DNA of 14,073 nt from Asterionellopsis glacialis (GCA_014885115.2 WKLE02002471.1:1-14073); one strand, 5' to 3'. Shown: positions 1 through 7,251, counted from the first letter of the stretch. Numbers and translations are program-made. The notes: generated by a model from the letters alone, not told the origin.

Positions 1-252
1 TTTGGTTACGTTGGAAATACAAAACAAGACTCGCCTTGAACAAAAGGATCCTCAAGTTGAGTTGATTGTAAAGTACTTCGTTTTCCTGTCCGCCCAACCA
101 GTAGTACTGGAGAGGATTACTGGGCTTAATGCAATTCAAGGACACTGACAAAGGTTGCAGAGGAGGTTGATTGGCATCTGGTACAAGTTTGAAAAGATTT
201 GAGTAGGATCTTAAAAGTGGATGGTTTGAATGAGGTATCCAGGATAACCTGA
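1..252 (+). pseudogene. Broken coding fragment entering from the left edge
   Basis: From base 2 the + strand is open for 48 codons, to a TGA at 146-148. The peptide is well mixed and protein-like, with pieces such as QKDPQVELIVKYFVFLSAQP and VLERITGLNAIQ. After a shift of reading frame near base 142 a second open stretch reads TLTKVAEEVDWHLVQV, meets a TGA at 190-192, then continues as KDLSRILKVDGLNEVSRIT to another TGA at 250-252. This pattern of protein-like text broken by one frameshift and two stops fits a decaying gene or retroelement remnant whose 5' part lies outside the window. I do not recognise the family. It could be chance, because each piece is short. Confidence 0.3.
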
Positions 253-599
253 CTTTGAATTTGGATGAAAAGATGTTAAATACAATCAAACCTGGAACTC
301 TTATTACCTACTGATAAGAAGTATCCAAATTACATACAACAAGGCCCAAGGCTGGGGTTCCACTACCAATAGTTTAGAATTTACAATACATAGGTAATCC
401 AAGAATTTAACTTTCTAGATTCAATGCCACCTGTTGCAACGCCACAAGTTCCCTCCCACTACGGTACGCACCCATTTTTGACTAATTTCTAGAGAATGTA
501 TTGTGGATTGCATGCGTTTTGTCATTTCTGAGTTGATTTCCTTGTATTTATGTGAGACTCTATAATCTACTGTGTATATTCTAGAAGTAATTGTTACGC
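253..599. other. Non-coding stretch, nothing recognised
   Basis: All six frames are closed at short range. I see no repeat, hairpin or RNA gene here. The composition is ordinary AT-rich intergenic DNA lying between the broken coding fragment and the first copy of the 82-bp direct repeat. Confidence 0.6.
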
Positions 600-681
600 T
601 ATCTACCTAGGAGAGTGGGAACTCAGTTCCGAGTTCCGATCGATCTGTGGTCCATCCTACCGTACGTACCATATCCTCTCA
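600..681 (+). repeat. 82-bp direct repeat, copy 1
   Basis: This segment matches 1969-2050 base for base in the same orientation, with about 7 mismatches and no gaps (about 91% identity by eye). The longest identical run is AGTTCCGATCGATCTGTGGT. The similarity stops sharply at both ends: the flanks of the two copies (GTTACGC versus ATTTCGA on the left, CCCCCATG versus ATTTATAC on the right) do not continue it. It marks the left border of a 1.45-kb block that contains a tandem array. Confidence 0.85.
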
Positions 682-892
682 CCCCCATGCTTCCTACTGT
701 GACTGAATTTTGCAAATCGTGCACTTACCAACAACATAAAAATGGGCATATTGTACATTACAAAATTTGGGAAACACGTTGGAAGCAGAGAAAAAGAGAC
801 ATAGCTCAGACAGAAGAGGATATGTCTATGAACTATGATAATTAGTGGAACAATTAATGGTAGGGTGTACCAGAAGTCATTGCTAAGGCAAT

Positions 893-1495
893 GTGTAATG
901 GCTCAGTCCTCAAAGACAAAAAAAATATTGATCTTCTTGTGGCCATGCTTTTCAGTTTGTAACTAAAAAGACTTGTTTGGTACAAACCTGTCATTGAGGA
1001 GGGGCGGAGGTCCTCTCACGGTTGTGGGGTGTAATACCTTTGACCCAGCGGTACAGTCCTCAAAGAATAAATGATAATTCTTCTTGTGGCCACCTCCACT
1101 ACTCCAAGTGGATATTTTTTATTGCAAACCAGTCATTGAGGAGGGGCGGAGGTCCTCTCATGGTTGTGGGTGTAATACCTTTGACCCAGCGGCACAGTCC
1201 TCAAAGAAAATAAAATTATTTTCTTCTCGTGGCCACTTCCACTACTCCAAGTGGATATTTTTCATTGCAAACTGGTTATAGAGAAGTGGCAGAGGTTCTC
1301 TTGCGGGTGGCCACCTCCACTAGCCATACTGGATGTTTTTCATTGCCAACTGGTCATCGAGGAGGGGCGGAGGTCCTCTCACAGTTGCGGGGTGCAATAC
1401 CTTCAACCCAGCGGCTCAGTCCTCAAAGAAAATAAAATAGTAATTATTCTTCTCGTGGCCACCTCCACTACTCCAAGTGGATCTTTTACATTCAC
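893..1495 (+). repeat. Tandem array of about 143-bp units
   Basis: Full units start with CATTGAGGAGGGGCGGAGGT at 992, 1134 and (as CATCGAGG) 1355. Their lengths are 142, 143 and about 141 bp. Between the second and third full units, at 1277-1354, lies a 78-bp unit that lacks the middle of the repeat. A worn partial copy at 893-991 precedes the array. Each full unit contains the same ordered landmarks: the GAGGAGGGGCGGAGGTCCTCTC box, a GTAATACCTTTGACCCAGCG box, CAGTCCTCAAAGAA, and GTGGCCACCTCCACTACTCC followed by AAGTGGAT and an ATTGCAAACTGGT end. The CCACT...AGTGG arms could form a small hairpin. The reading frames that cross it are repeats read in three phases and do not look like a protein. 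Confidence 0.9.
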
Positions 1496-1968
1496 AGAAA
1501 TCTTGACAGATGGCAAGTCTTTTTGTGCTGTTGTACATGGGTGTTGTTATGTCTGTCTTCTAATGGCGCGATCCACTGATCTGTCCTCTTGTCTTCTTTG
1601 GCCGCATGTGGCTCTTTTCAAGGATATCAGGAGTGCTAGTTCTAAAAAAAACGTCAGAGCAAAGAGGATCATTCACAACACGCGCTGGCAAGCATACGTA
1701 GAGCTTAGTACAAAAGCTATGCATGCACAATATTTTAAAGTATCCAAGATTGGTTGGCTCCCAGAGCTTCCTATTTGGACAATGACGGAGAAAAAGTCTT
1801 TGTCTAAGACAGCCCTGCACATCTACGTTGACTCAAACTTTTGACCCTGTGTCTTCTTGCTACCTTCCCAGAAGGGCAATCCACGGTGGTTGGTGTTATT
1901 GTGTATGTCATTTACCCATGACAGGGGGACCCTTCTTGGGCAACCTCCCACTATCCAGATTATTTCGA
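1496..1968. other. Spacer inside the repeat block, with one doubtful small ORF
   Basis: After the array the sequence becomes unique up to the second 82-bp repeat. An ATG at 1563 opens 93 codons on the + strand, ending at 1844, but the opposite strand is open over almost the same interval and neither peptide looks like a known family. An inverted pair TCCCACT/AGTGGGA spans about 1947-1988 at the border with the second direct repeat. I do not call a gene here. Confidence 0.4.
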
Positions 1969-2050
1969 TATCTAGATAGGAGAGTGGGAACTCTGTTCCA
2001 AGTTCCGATCGATCTGTGGTCTGTCCTACCATACGTACCATATCCTCTCA
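1969..2050 (+). repeat. 82-bp direct repeat, copy 2
   Basis: This is the right-hand partner of 600-681, in the same orientation and of identical length. It ends with ATACGTACCATATCCTCTCA, and the homology stops there. Only about 50 bp separate it from the left end proposed for the neighbouring DNA transposon. Confidence 0.85.
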
Positions 2051-2101
2051 ATTTATACTCTTATTTAAAATAGCATTCTCCAATTTATGTTAAATCAGAC
2101 T

Positions 2102-2134
2102 TGGATTTAAAAAAATAGCTTGTCCGTTTTAAGG
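2102..2134 (+). repeat. Imperfect terminal inverted repeat, left
   Basis: It starts TGGATTT and ends CCGTTTTAAGG. The complement of 4766-4798 starts TGGATTT and ends TTCGTTTTAAAGG. The arms align with two or three small gaps, so this is a weak call that depends on the transposase next door. A repeated CTCTGAYTTATT motif follows inward, at 2144 and again near 2195. Confidence 0.35.
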
Positions 2135-2143
2135 CACTCGCGG

Positions 2144-2160
2144 CTCTGATTTATTAGTCG
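2144..2160 (+). repeat. 17-bp direct repeat near transposon left end
   Basis: CTCTGATTTATTAGTCG is identical to 4699-4715, 2.55 kb away, in the same orientation. Being sub-terminal at both ends, it could be a transposase-binding site or the trace of a duplicated end. The first reading is inference only. Confidence 0.7.
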
Positions 2161-2393
2161 GCTCACCAAACAAACGAGATCTTTCTCTGACTTATTTTGA
2201 TTGACCTTGGTTTGTCATTTTAAAACAAAAAACAGAGCACTTTGCTGACAACTCAGAGATGGAACAGGTCCTTGGAAACCAGATCAGCTGTTTTATTGAT
2301 TAATTCAGAGCTGTTTTGTTTTTTGAAACGCAGCAAACAAATCTGACAGAGGGTTTTGTCAACAATTCAGAGGTCTTTGTTTTAAGGTGGTAG

Positions 2394-3533
2394 ATGTTTT
2401 TGCATCGTGTTTTTTCACTCCTCGATGATTTTCCATGCTTTCATCTAGAATTTTTATTTTTTTTTAATTTTCTTGTTTTGGACCCCAACACCCTGAGAAT
2501 CAAAAATGGTCTATTCTGGGGATTTACACTGGCGTATATTGTCAGCTTAATTCACATTTATGACATAGAGATAGATTTTTTGAGTGATCTTTTTGGTCCG
2601 AATCCTCAAAGCATACACCGATGGTATAATAAGTTCCTCAAGACTGGGACTGTACGTGACAATGTACAATCATTGAGGGCATCTAGATGGCCCATGGAAG
2701 TTTTGGCAAATGTTGAAAATTATGTGAAAGGCCACCCTACCTTTTACATTGAAGAACTGCAGGAACATTTACGTACTAATTTTTCCAATTTCAGGAATAT
2801 CTCTGAGTCAACAACTTGTAGAGCTCTGAATTTTTATTTGAAACTCACTAGAAAAAAGCTCACAAAAGCAGCAAGAGAAGCTGCCCCAGAAGAAATTCAG
2901 ACATACTATGATAAATTGAAATCAATATACAGCTTTCCTGAGCAGCTAGTTTTTATTGATGAAACATCAAAAGATGGGTGCAATGCTTTTAGACCATATG
3001 CTATATCAAAGAGGGGTACTAAAGCAGTTGTAAGACTTCCTTTTAGTTGGGGGAATCAGGTTTCTGTCCTTGCTGCTCTTGATTACAAAGGTTTCATGGC
3101 TTGGAAGTGCACACCCAGAACATTTACAAGAAAAAAGTTTCACAATGCTTTTAGCAAGAAAATTGTCCCCCATTTGAATCCATGGCCACTTTCAAGATCA
3201 ATTGTTGTGATGGACAATGCAAAAATCCACACATTTAAGGAACTTGAAGATGCCATCCATCAATGTGGTGCAAGATTTTTTTTTTTGCCACCGTACAGTC
3301 CAGAACTCAATCCCATTGAGGTCGTGTGCTTTGGACAGCTCACGCGCAGGATCCAGAAGCATGCTAATTTGGTTTTTCCTCATTATCCAGAAATGGTTTT
3401 GGATGTTGCAATGCCTGCATGCACACAAGAAATTGACAAAGGCACACTTGGGTTGTACAGTCACTGTGGATATGATAATGGAGAGCTGCGTCATAATTTT
3501 TTTGAAGATCTACAAAACACAAGAAATGATTAA
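2394..3533 (+). CDS. DDE transposase, DD34E type
   Basis: This 379-residue protein would cut and rejoin transposon ends using a two-metal DDE catalytic core. A helix-turn-helix-like segment lies at about residues 62-90 (SIHRWYNKFLKTGTVRDN). A region typical of the family follows (FYIEELQEHLR, residues 117-127). The catalytic residues are D189 in VFIDETSKDG, D274 in VVMDNAKIH and E309 in LPPYSPELNPIE; 34 residues separate the last two, the spacing of Tc1-like and IS630-like enzymes. The C-terminus carries the LYSHCGY motif seen in related algal elements. The ATG at 2394 is the first available start, because TAG precedes it in frame. Residues 1-55 are hydrophobic and T-run encoded, and unlike family N-termini, so the true start may be lost or lie behind an intron. 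The rest of the frame is uninterrupted, including across a run of about ten T. The element may be recently active, but its N-terminus makes this uncertain. Confidence 0.85.
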   Translation: MFLHRVFSLLDDFPCFHLEFLFFFNFLVLDPNTLRIKNGLFWGFTLAYIVSLIHIYDIEIDFLSDLFGPNPQSIHRWYNKFLKTGTVRDNVQSLRASRWPMEVLANVENYVKGHPTFYIEELQEHLRTNFSNFRNISESTTCRALNFYLKLTRKKLTKAAREAAPEEIQTYYDKLKSIYSFPEQLVFIDETSKDGCNAFRPYAISKRGTKAVVRLPFSWGNQVSVLAALDYKGFMAWKCTPRTFTRKKFHNAFSKKIVPHLNPWPLSRSIVVMDNAKIHTFKELEDAIHQCGARFFFLPPYSPELNPIEVVCFGQLTRRIQKHANLVFPHYPEMVLDVAMPACTQEIDKGTLGLYSHCGYDNGELRHNFFEDLQNTRND

Positions 3534-3569
3534 AAAAACATATTGATTAAAAATATATATTCTAATAAA

Positions 3570-3619
3570 TTAAACTTCTTCATTATTTATATTTTCACCA
3601 TCATTGGTTTCATTGTTGT

Positions 3620-3654
<35 letters not shown>

Positions 3655-4535
3655 ATTGGTGCTATTGGTGCTGCTCCATGGTTGGTGTCTGTGACATCCA
3701 GACCAGTAGTTTTGTAGTGCTGGTATTCCAAAAAAATACCACGATCAAAATATCATGATCTGGTAGTCCCAGCGCCGACCGAAGCGACCTGACATCTACA
3801 AAAACATCAACCCAAGTTCCATGCACTTCTGTTTGATTTTTTTTCTATTTCTGGTGTCTTTGTTTGCTTCTCCTCCTCCTTCTTCACATCTGACTGCTGC
3901 TAGTTGTCTTTGCTCATCCAAAAATTGTGCTTGTCGTGTAGTATTATCCATTGGAATAGCTGTAAATTGATTGCCGTCTGGTTGTCTTGCCTGATGGATT
4001 GATAAATGGTGGCGAGTGATGGGACCAAGTTCCATATCATTTGCCTCCTTGAAGCCCCTAATTTGCTGGGCTGCCGCCTCTATCCTCATTTGTATTGCCC
4101 GTCACAAACCAATGGGCACATTTTCCACTCTCCTCCAGTGAATGTATAAAAAAATCTTGAAAAAAAAACCTCCAAAACACTCTTGTCCGACTCTGTCTAA
4201 GTATTGACATCGCGGCTTGAAATCAAGGCCCACCTAACCCTTGTCATGTCTTCAAAATTGTCATCAGTCAATATGATGAATTGACTCTGCACTGCTCCTT
4301 TCAACTTCTTGAAATATAAGTCATCTGAAATGAGCTGCGCGGACAACATTTCACATTGCATGAAAGAAAGGGCTTTTGCTTTCATTACTGAAAGCCCCTT
4401 GGAGATCTTGGCCTTGAAGTCAGTGACGGTTCCACCCCAAGGATTGTCATGGACATCACCTTTATGAATGGTGCATCAGAATTGGTATTCCGATTCCAGG
4501 TTGAACACCCCTGCTGCTGGGACGTTTGGAGCCAT
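3570..4535 (-). pseudogene. Decayed second gene of the transposon, convergent with the transposase
   Basis: Reading the - strand from an ATG at 4533-4535, a protein-like frame starts MAPNVPAAGVFNLESEYQF, meets TGA at 4476-4478, then continues in the same frame through DNPWGGTVTDFKAKISKGL, MLSAQLISDDLYFKKL and ILTDDNFEDMTRVRWALISS to TAG at 4197-4199. It goes on in frame (SLEESGKCAHWFVTGNTNED), shifts frame near 4090, and runs as a charged segment (TRHHLSIHQARQPDGN, KDTRNRKKIKQK) to TAG at 3796-3798. GRFGRRWDYQIMIF follows, then a one-base shift at a T-run near 3752, then DRGIFLEYQHYKTTGLDVTD, an Ala-Thr repeat and a natural-looking end at TAA 3570-3572. That makes three stops and two frameshifts in about 320 codons. 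I do not recognise the family. A retroelement Gag or an accessory transposon protein are both possible. Confidence 0.6.
3621..3654. repeat. TGTTGC hexanucleotide microsatellite
   Basis: About five and a half copies of TGTTGC run here, followed by two copies of a related TATTGGTGC unit. On the - strand it encodes the Ala-Thr repeat near the C-terminus of the decayed gene. On the + strand it gives a poly-cysteine frame that is not a protein. Confidence 0.9.
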
Positions 4536-4698
4536 GATCGGAATCTCCTCTCATTTTTGCTTGGATTGTTGCGTGAAAGGTGTATTTTTCAATACTGTAC
4601 AGTAGTGCAAATGAGTGGTTACAATGCGCTGTGCATGCTGCAGAATTGTCTTTTCTGAAAAGTTCTGGTCTGAGATAAGACCGGAATTCTGAGGATGA

Positions 4699-4715
4699 CT
4701 CTGATTTATTAGTCG
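4699..4715 (+). repeat. 17-bp direct repeat near transposon right end
   Basis: CTCTGATTTATTAGTCG is identical to 2144-2160. A second CTGATTTATT follows at about 4734, giving two spaced copies at this end, much as two CTCTGAYTTATT copies occur at the left end. Confidence 0.7.
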
Positions 4716-4765
4716 TATGCACTAGAGCGATTGCTGATTTATTTTTTTAGCTACGCTTATTTAGA

Positions 4766-4798
4766 CCTTTAAAACGAAGACATTTTAACTGAAATCCA
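4766..4798 (-). repeat. Imperfect terminal inverted repeat, right
   Basis: Read on the - strand it begins TGGATTT and ends TTCGTTTTAAAGG, mirroring 2102-2134 with small gaps. It is supported only by this partial match and its position outside the 17-bp repeat. Confidence 0.35.
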
Positions 4799-5222
4799 CA
4801 ATAACTCTAAAATAATCCACCTTTCTGACCCAGTACCTGTACCAGGTACCGGTATTACATACATGCTACATTTTGAGGTATGGTACTGAAACATCTGTAC
4901 CTGGTAGGGTCCTCCTGGTAGGAGTACACGACCAACATGAGTTTGCCCGAAACCACCCAACAATAGCCTCTAATTTCTACTAATACCATCTACCTATTAA
5001 ATTGTTGAATTGCTTCTCATTATCCATTGATATCTGTTTCTTCCAATAGAGAAGAAGAAAAGGCATTGACGATGTTTCCATGTTGTTTGATTTTCATATG
5101 CTTTTAACTAATTTTATTTTTATGGTTTGAAAAACATCCCTATCTGAAAAAGTTACCCCTCACCACAGTACGAATCATGAATCATCAAAAAATGTGGACT
5201 GTGGTGGACCCCGATGTTGACC
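4799..5222. other. Intergenic stretch with a GTACC-rich palindromic cluster
   Basis: Between the transposon and the 3' end of the DUF285 pseudogene no frame looks coding. Positions 4831-4930 are packed with GTACC/GGTAC words (GTACCTGTACCAGGTACCGG, then GGTATGGTACTG, CTGTACCTGGTAGG and TCCTGGTAGGAGTAC). These can pair with one another, so a folded miniature element is possible. The same vocabulary recurs at 11078-11236 and at single sites elsewhere in the window. Confidence 0.5.
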
Positions 5223-6348
5223 TTACATGAGTGCAACAAAAACACTGTCAATAAGAATACTAGCATGAACAGATCCAAAATGAGACAATGTCGCTATAGT
5301 TCCAGGATTTCCTTCAAAAGAATCAATATTGTTATTGTTGAAACCTCCTTCAAGGCTCACAGGCACTTCAAATTTAGCCAAGTTTACACTACCTTCAAAC
5401 TGGAGAGTGCAAGTCATGGTGCTTGTGCTTGTACCTTGGAGAAGTTGAGAACGCCTTGCAGAAATATCATTGCCTGATCCAAACTGGAGAAGAATATCTC
5501 CTGATCCCGAAAGATTGAAAGGTTTCATAGTATCACTATCAAGATCTTCAAAGTATTTAGGAGGAATCATAGTTTGGATTATGCATTTGCTTCCAGAACA
5601 TTTGAAGGTAGCAACATTACCTTTTGCACAAAGATTTTCAGTTTCAGCTCCCAACATCAAGATGGTACCTGTTGTACTGCCATTGACCAGGTTGAAACCA
5701 AATTGCAATACAGATTCAGGTGAAACATTAGCTGTGGTGACATCAACACACACCCTGAAGAAACTTCCTTGCTTGTATACCAATTGCTCAGTGTCATCAG
5801 AAGGACAATTCCATTTATCAGGCTTGTTAAGATCTCCATCAGGACAAAGGAACTTGTCAATGGTTGCAATAGAATCCACATTTCCATTCTCCTGTTGGTC
5901 TTTGTTCATTCCGTAACAATATCATCAATTTGGAAATTCTTTGCCATATTAACAAGAATGGACAAGATTGTCTCATGAAATGTTACAGGAACTTCTCCAA
6001 GTTTAAGGGAAGACTTGAGACAAATCTGAATGTTCTTTTTATTGGGCTTAGTACCATCTTTTAACACATTTGATGCTGAAATTTTCTCTGGGTTAATATC
6101 AGGGTTAATCTCAACTTGTCCATCACTAGGAACTTTATCATTTTCAGTAGTATCACTAACAACAACATTCACAGAACCATCACCAATGGTTGTATTGCAA
6201 TCATCCTGGAAGACATTGAAGGTATAACTTCTTGTTGGAGTCATGTTACATGTTCCAATGATCTTGCTATTAGCCCTACTATCATCAAAACCTACTTCCC
6301 ACTTGTCAGTGTCATAAATTTTCCAACTAAAGAACTGTGAAATAGTTG

Positions 6349-6436
6349 GGAAAAGTGTTGGTGTCATTGTAGGGAAAGGTGTTGGTGACATTTTAGGGGA
6401 AACTGTTGGTGACATTGTGGGGGAAGGTGTTGATGG
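6349..6436 (-). repeat. 24-bp minisatellite encoding the Pro-Thr-Ser linker
   Basis: About three and a half copies of a 24-bp unit (on + strand, GTTGGTGACATTGTAGGGGA with variants) lie here. On the - strand they encode an eight-residue SPTxSPTx-type repeat. Such linkers usually separate extracellular domains and are often glycosylated; here that is inference. Confidence 0.75.
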
Positions 6437-6507
6437 TAAACATCCAGGGTATTCAGCTAAACGTCCACCTCCTGAATCATCAAACATTTGTTGTCTGTTG
6501 TCTGTTG

Positions 6508-6897
6508 TCACATATTCCAACACAAGGTTTGATTAAAAGCTTCTGCTTCATAAAACACCTGAGTCACTTCTATAACCAATGACATGTCCCAACTGTTTAA
6601 ATTTTGGTTGAAAGCTTTTGCAGCTCTAAACATCCCTTTCATATTTGCAATGGATGACATGTTCCAACTGCTGATGTCTCTGTTGAATTTTCCTGTATAA
6701 GCAAACATGTTTCCCATAAATGTAACAGATGACACATCCCAATTGTTTAAGTCTCCATTGAAAGCTGTTGCATTTCTAAACATCCAATACATATTTGTAA
6801 CCTTTGACACATCCCAACTGCTTATGTATCCATTGAAAGCTGTTGCATAAAAAACAGGCGGGTTGTGAAGATCATCAAAAGTAATAAGAGCATCCAT
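6508..6897 (-). other. BspA/DUF285 25-residue repeat segment (longest intact exon frame)
   Basis: This is the 129-residue open frame inside the pseudogene. Four complete 25-residue units begin FNGYISSWDVSKVTN, FNGDLNNWDVSSVTF, FNRDISSWNMSSIAN and FNQNLNSWDMSLVIE, and a fifth is cut at FNQTLCWN. The region just before the first unit (VFYATA) is the tail of an earlier unit. The next frame continues the expected sequence, with MFDDSGGGRLAEYPGC in the other phase, so the TGA that closes this frame is a frameshift artefact or mutation, not a natural end. Confidence 0.8.
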
Positions 6898-6902
6898 GGT
6901 GC

Positions 6903-6951
6903 TAGGAAGGAAGAAATTAATTTGCTTAAGTGAGATTCATGGTTCACTCAC
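6903..6951 (-). other. Probable 49-nt intron in the DUF285 pseudogene
   Basis: On the - strand the donor is CCAAA followed by GTGAGT, and the acceptor is a pyrimidine-rich tract, TTTCTTCCTTCCTAG. Removing the 49 nt joins ISP to a codon AAC and then TMDALITFDD in the same frame. This links the upstream module to the DUF285 repeats without another frameshift. The intron is short, but the splice signals are good. Confidence 0.6.
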
Positions 6952-7251
6952 TTTGGACTGATCAAACGTGCAAAGTTGAGTGCTTGTCTTACTAAGCCAC
7001 AACCAACCAATTATGTTGTAAGTTCTTGAAAGAGTGATCTGAGGATGAGATGAGGACTTCTGTGGTTCTTGAAAGCATTCTAGAAATCTTTGGATTTTAG
7101 AATGATTGGATCACGATTGTCAGGTGTTTCATCTCTGACTCAATTCCTAATCTGCAAGTTCAAATACTTCTACAAGCTCAGGTGTCTGGCCATGAAACCT
7201 TCTTAATTTGAATGTGAGAGGTACACCTGGTATTCTTGAAGTAGGACCTCC

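Larger units (their letters stand above)
2102..4798 (+). mobile_element. Putative two-gene DNA transposon (Tc1/mariner/IS630 superfamily)
   Basis: The interval is centred on a DD34E transposase frame at 2394-3533 and a convergent decayed gene at 3570-4535. Its ends are proposed from two signals. The first is a 17-bp direct repeat, CTCTGATTTATTAGTCG, at 2144-2160 and again at 4699-4715. The second is an imperfect inverted pair: 2102-2134 against the complement of 4766-4798, sharing TGGATTT at the outer edge and CGTTTTAA plus GG at the inner edge, with gaps between. I could not identify a clean TA target-site duplication, so the exact borders are uncertain. The 37-bp gap between the two convergent stop codons argues that both genes belong to one element. 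Confidence 0.55.
5223..7251 (-). pseudogene. Decayed secreted-type DUF285 repeat protein gene
   Basis: On the - strand, parts of one protein follow in order. From 7251: an unrecognised module (GGPTSRIPGVPLTFKLRRF, HGQTPELVEVFELAD), TAG at 7147-7149, a frameshift near 7132, DETPDNRDPIILKSKDF, TAG at 7080-7082, NAFKNHRSPHLILRSLF, TAA at 7011-7013, and GLVRQALNFARLISP. Then comes a probable intron at 6903-6951. Next, at about 6846-6508, are four 25-residue BspA/DUF285 repeats (pattern FNgdissWDvSsVtnMxxMF) ending in LCW. A frameshift near 6513 leads to a Pro-Thr-Ser linker (6436-6343) and a beta-rich-looking domain (KNIQICLKSSLKLGEVPVTF, ETILSILVNMAKNFQIDDI). A frameshift near 5908 leads to the second half (GSFFRVCVDVTTANVSPES, AKGNVATFKCSGSKCI, ARRSQLLQ, LAKFEVPVSLEGGF) and a hydrophobic C-terminus ending at TAA... 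read as TCA-to-TGA context at 5223. The last half resembles diatom extracellular proteins as I recall them. DUF285 proteins are usually surface or secreted. With at least six lesions it cannot make the full protein as assembled, although the two frameshifts could be assembly errors. Confidence 0.75.

Noticed and set aside
1022..1844. Overlapping + strand frames of 60-197 codons
   Set aside because: They are mostly translations of the 143-bp tandem units in different phases; the repeated peptide changes phase between units.
600..2050. Long-terminal-repeat retrotransposon
   Set aside because: The repeats are only 82 bp, and no Gag-Pol frame, primer-binding site or polypurine tract was seen; it is kept only as a speculative finding.
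3198..3546. Antisense and alternate-frame ORFs overlapping the transposase
   Set aside because: They lie over the catalytic DDE region in other phases and show no family features.
3543..3758. Poly-cysteine + strand frame
   Set aside because: It is a translation of the TGTTGC microsatellite, which fits better as the Ala-Thr repeat of the - strand gene.
3570..4535. In-frame TGA and TAG codons read as recoded sense codons
   Set aside because: The intact F-box and secreted-protein genes end at ordinary stops, and the same - strand gene also has frameshifts, so decay explains the stops better than an altered code.
5906..5909. TGA/ATG overlap as programmed frameshifting or a stop-start operon junction
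   Set aside because: The gene is eukaryotic-looking and carries several other lesions. No slippery site or downstream structure was evident.
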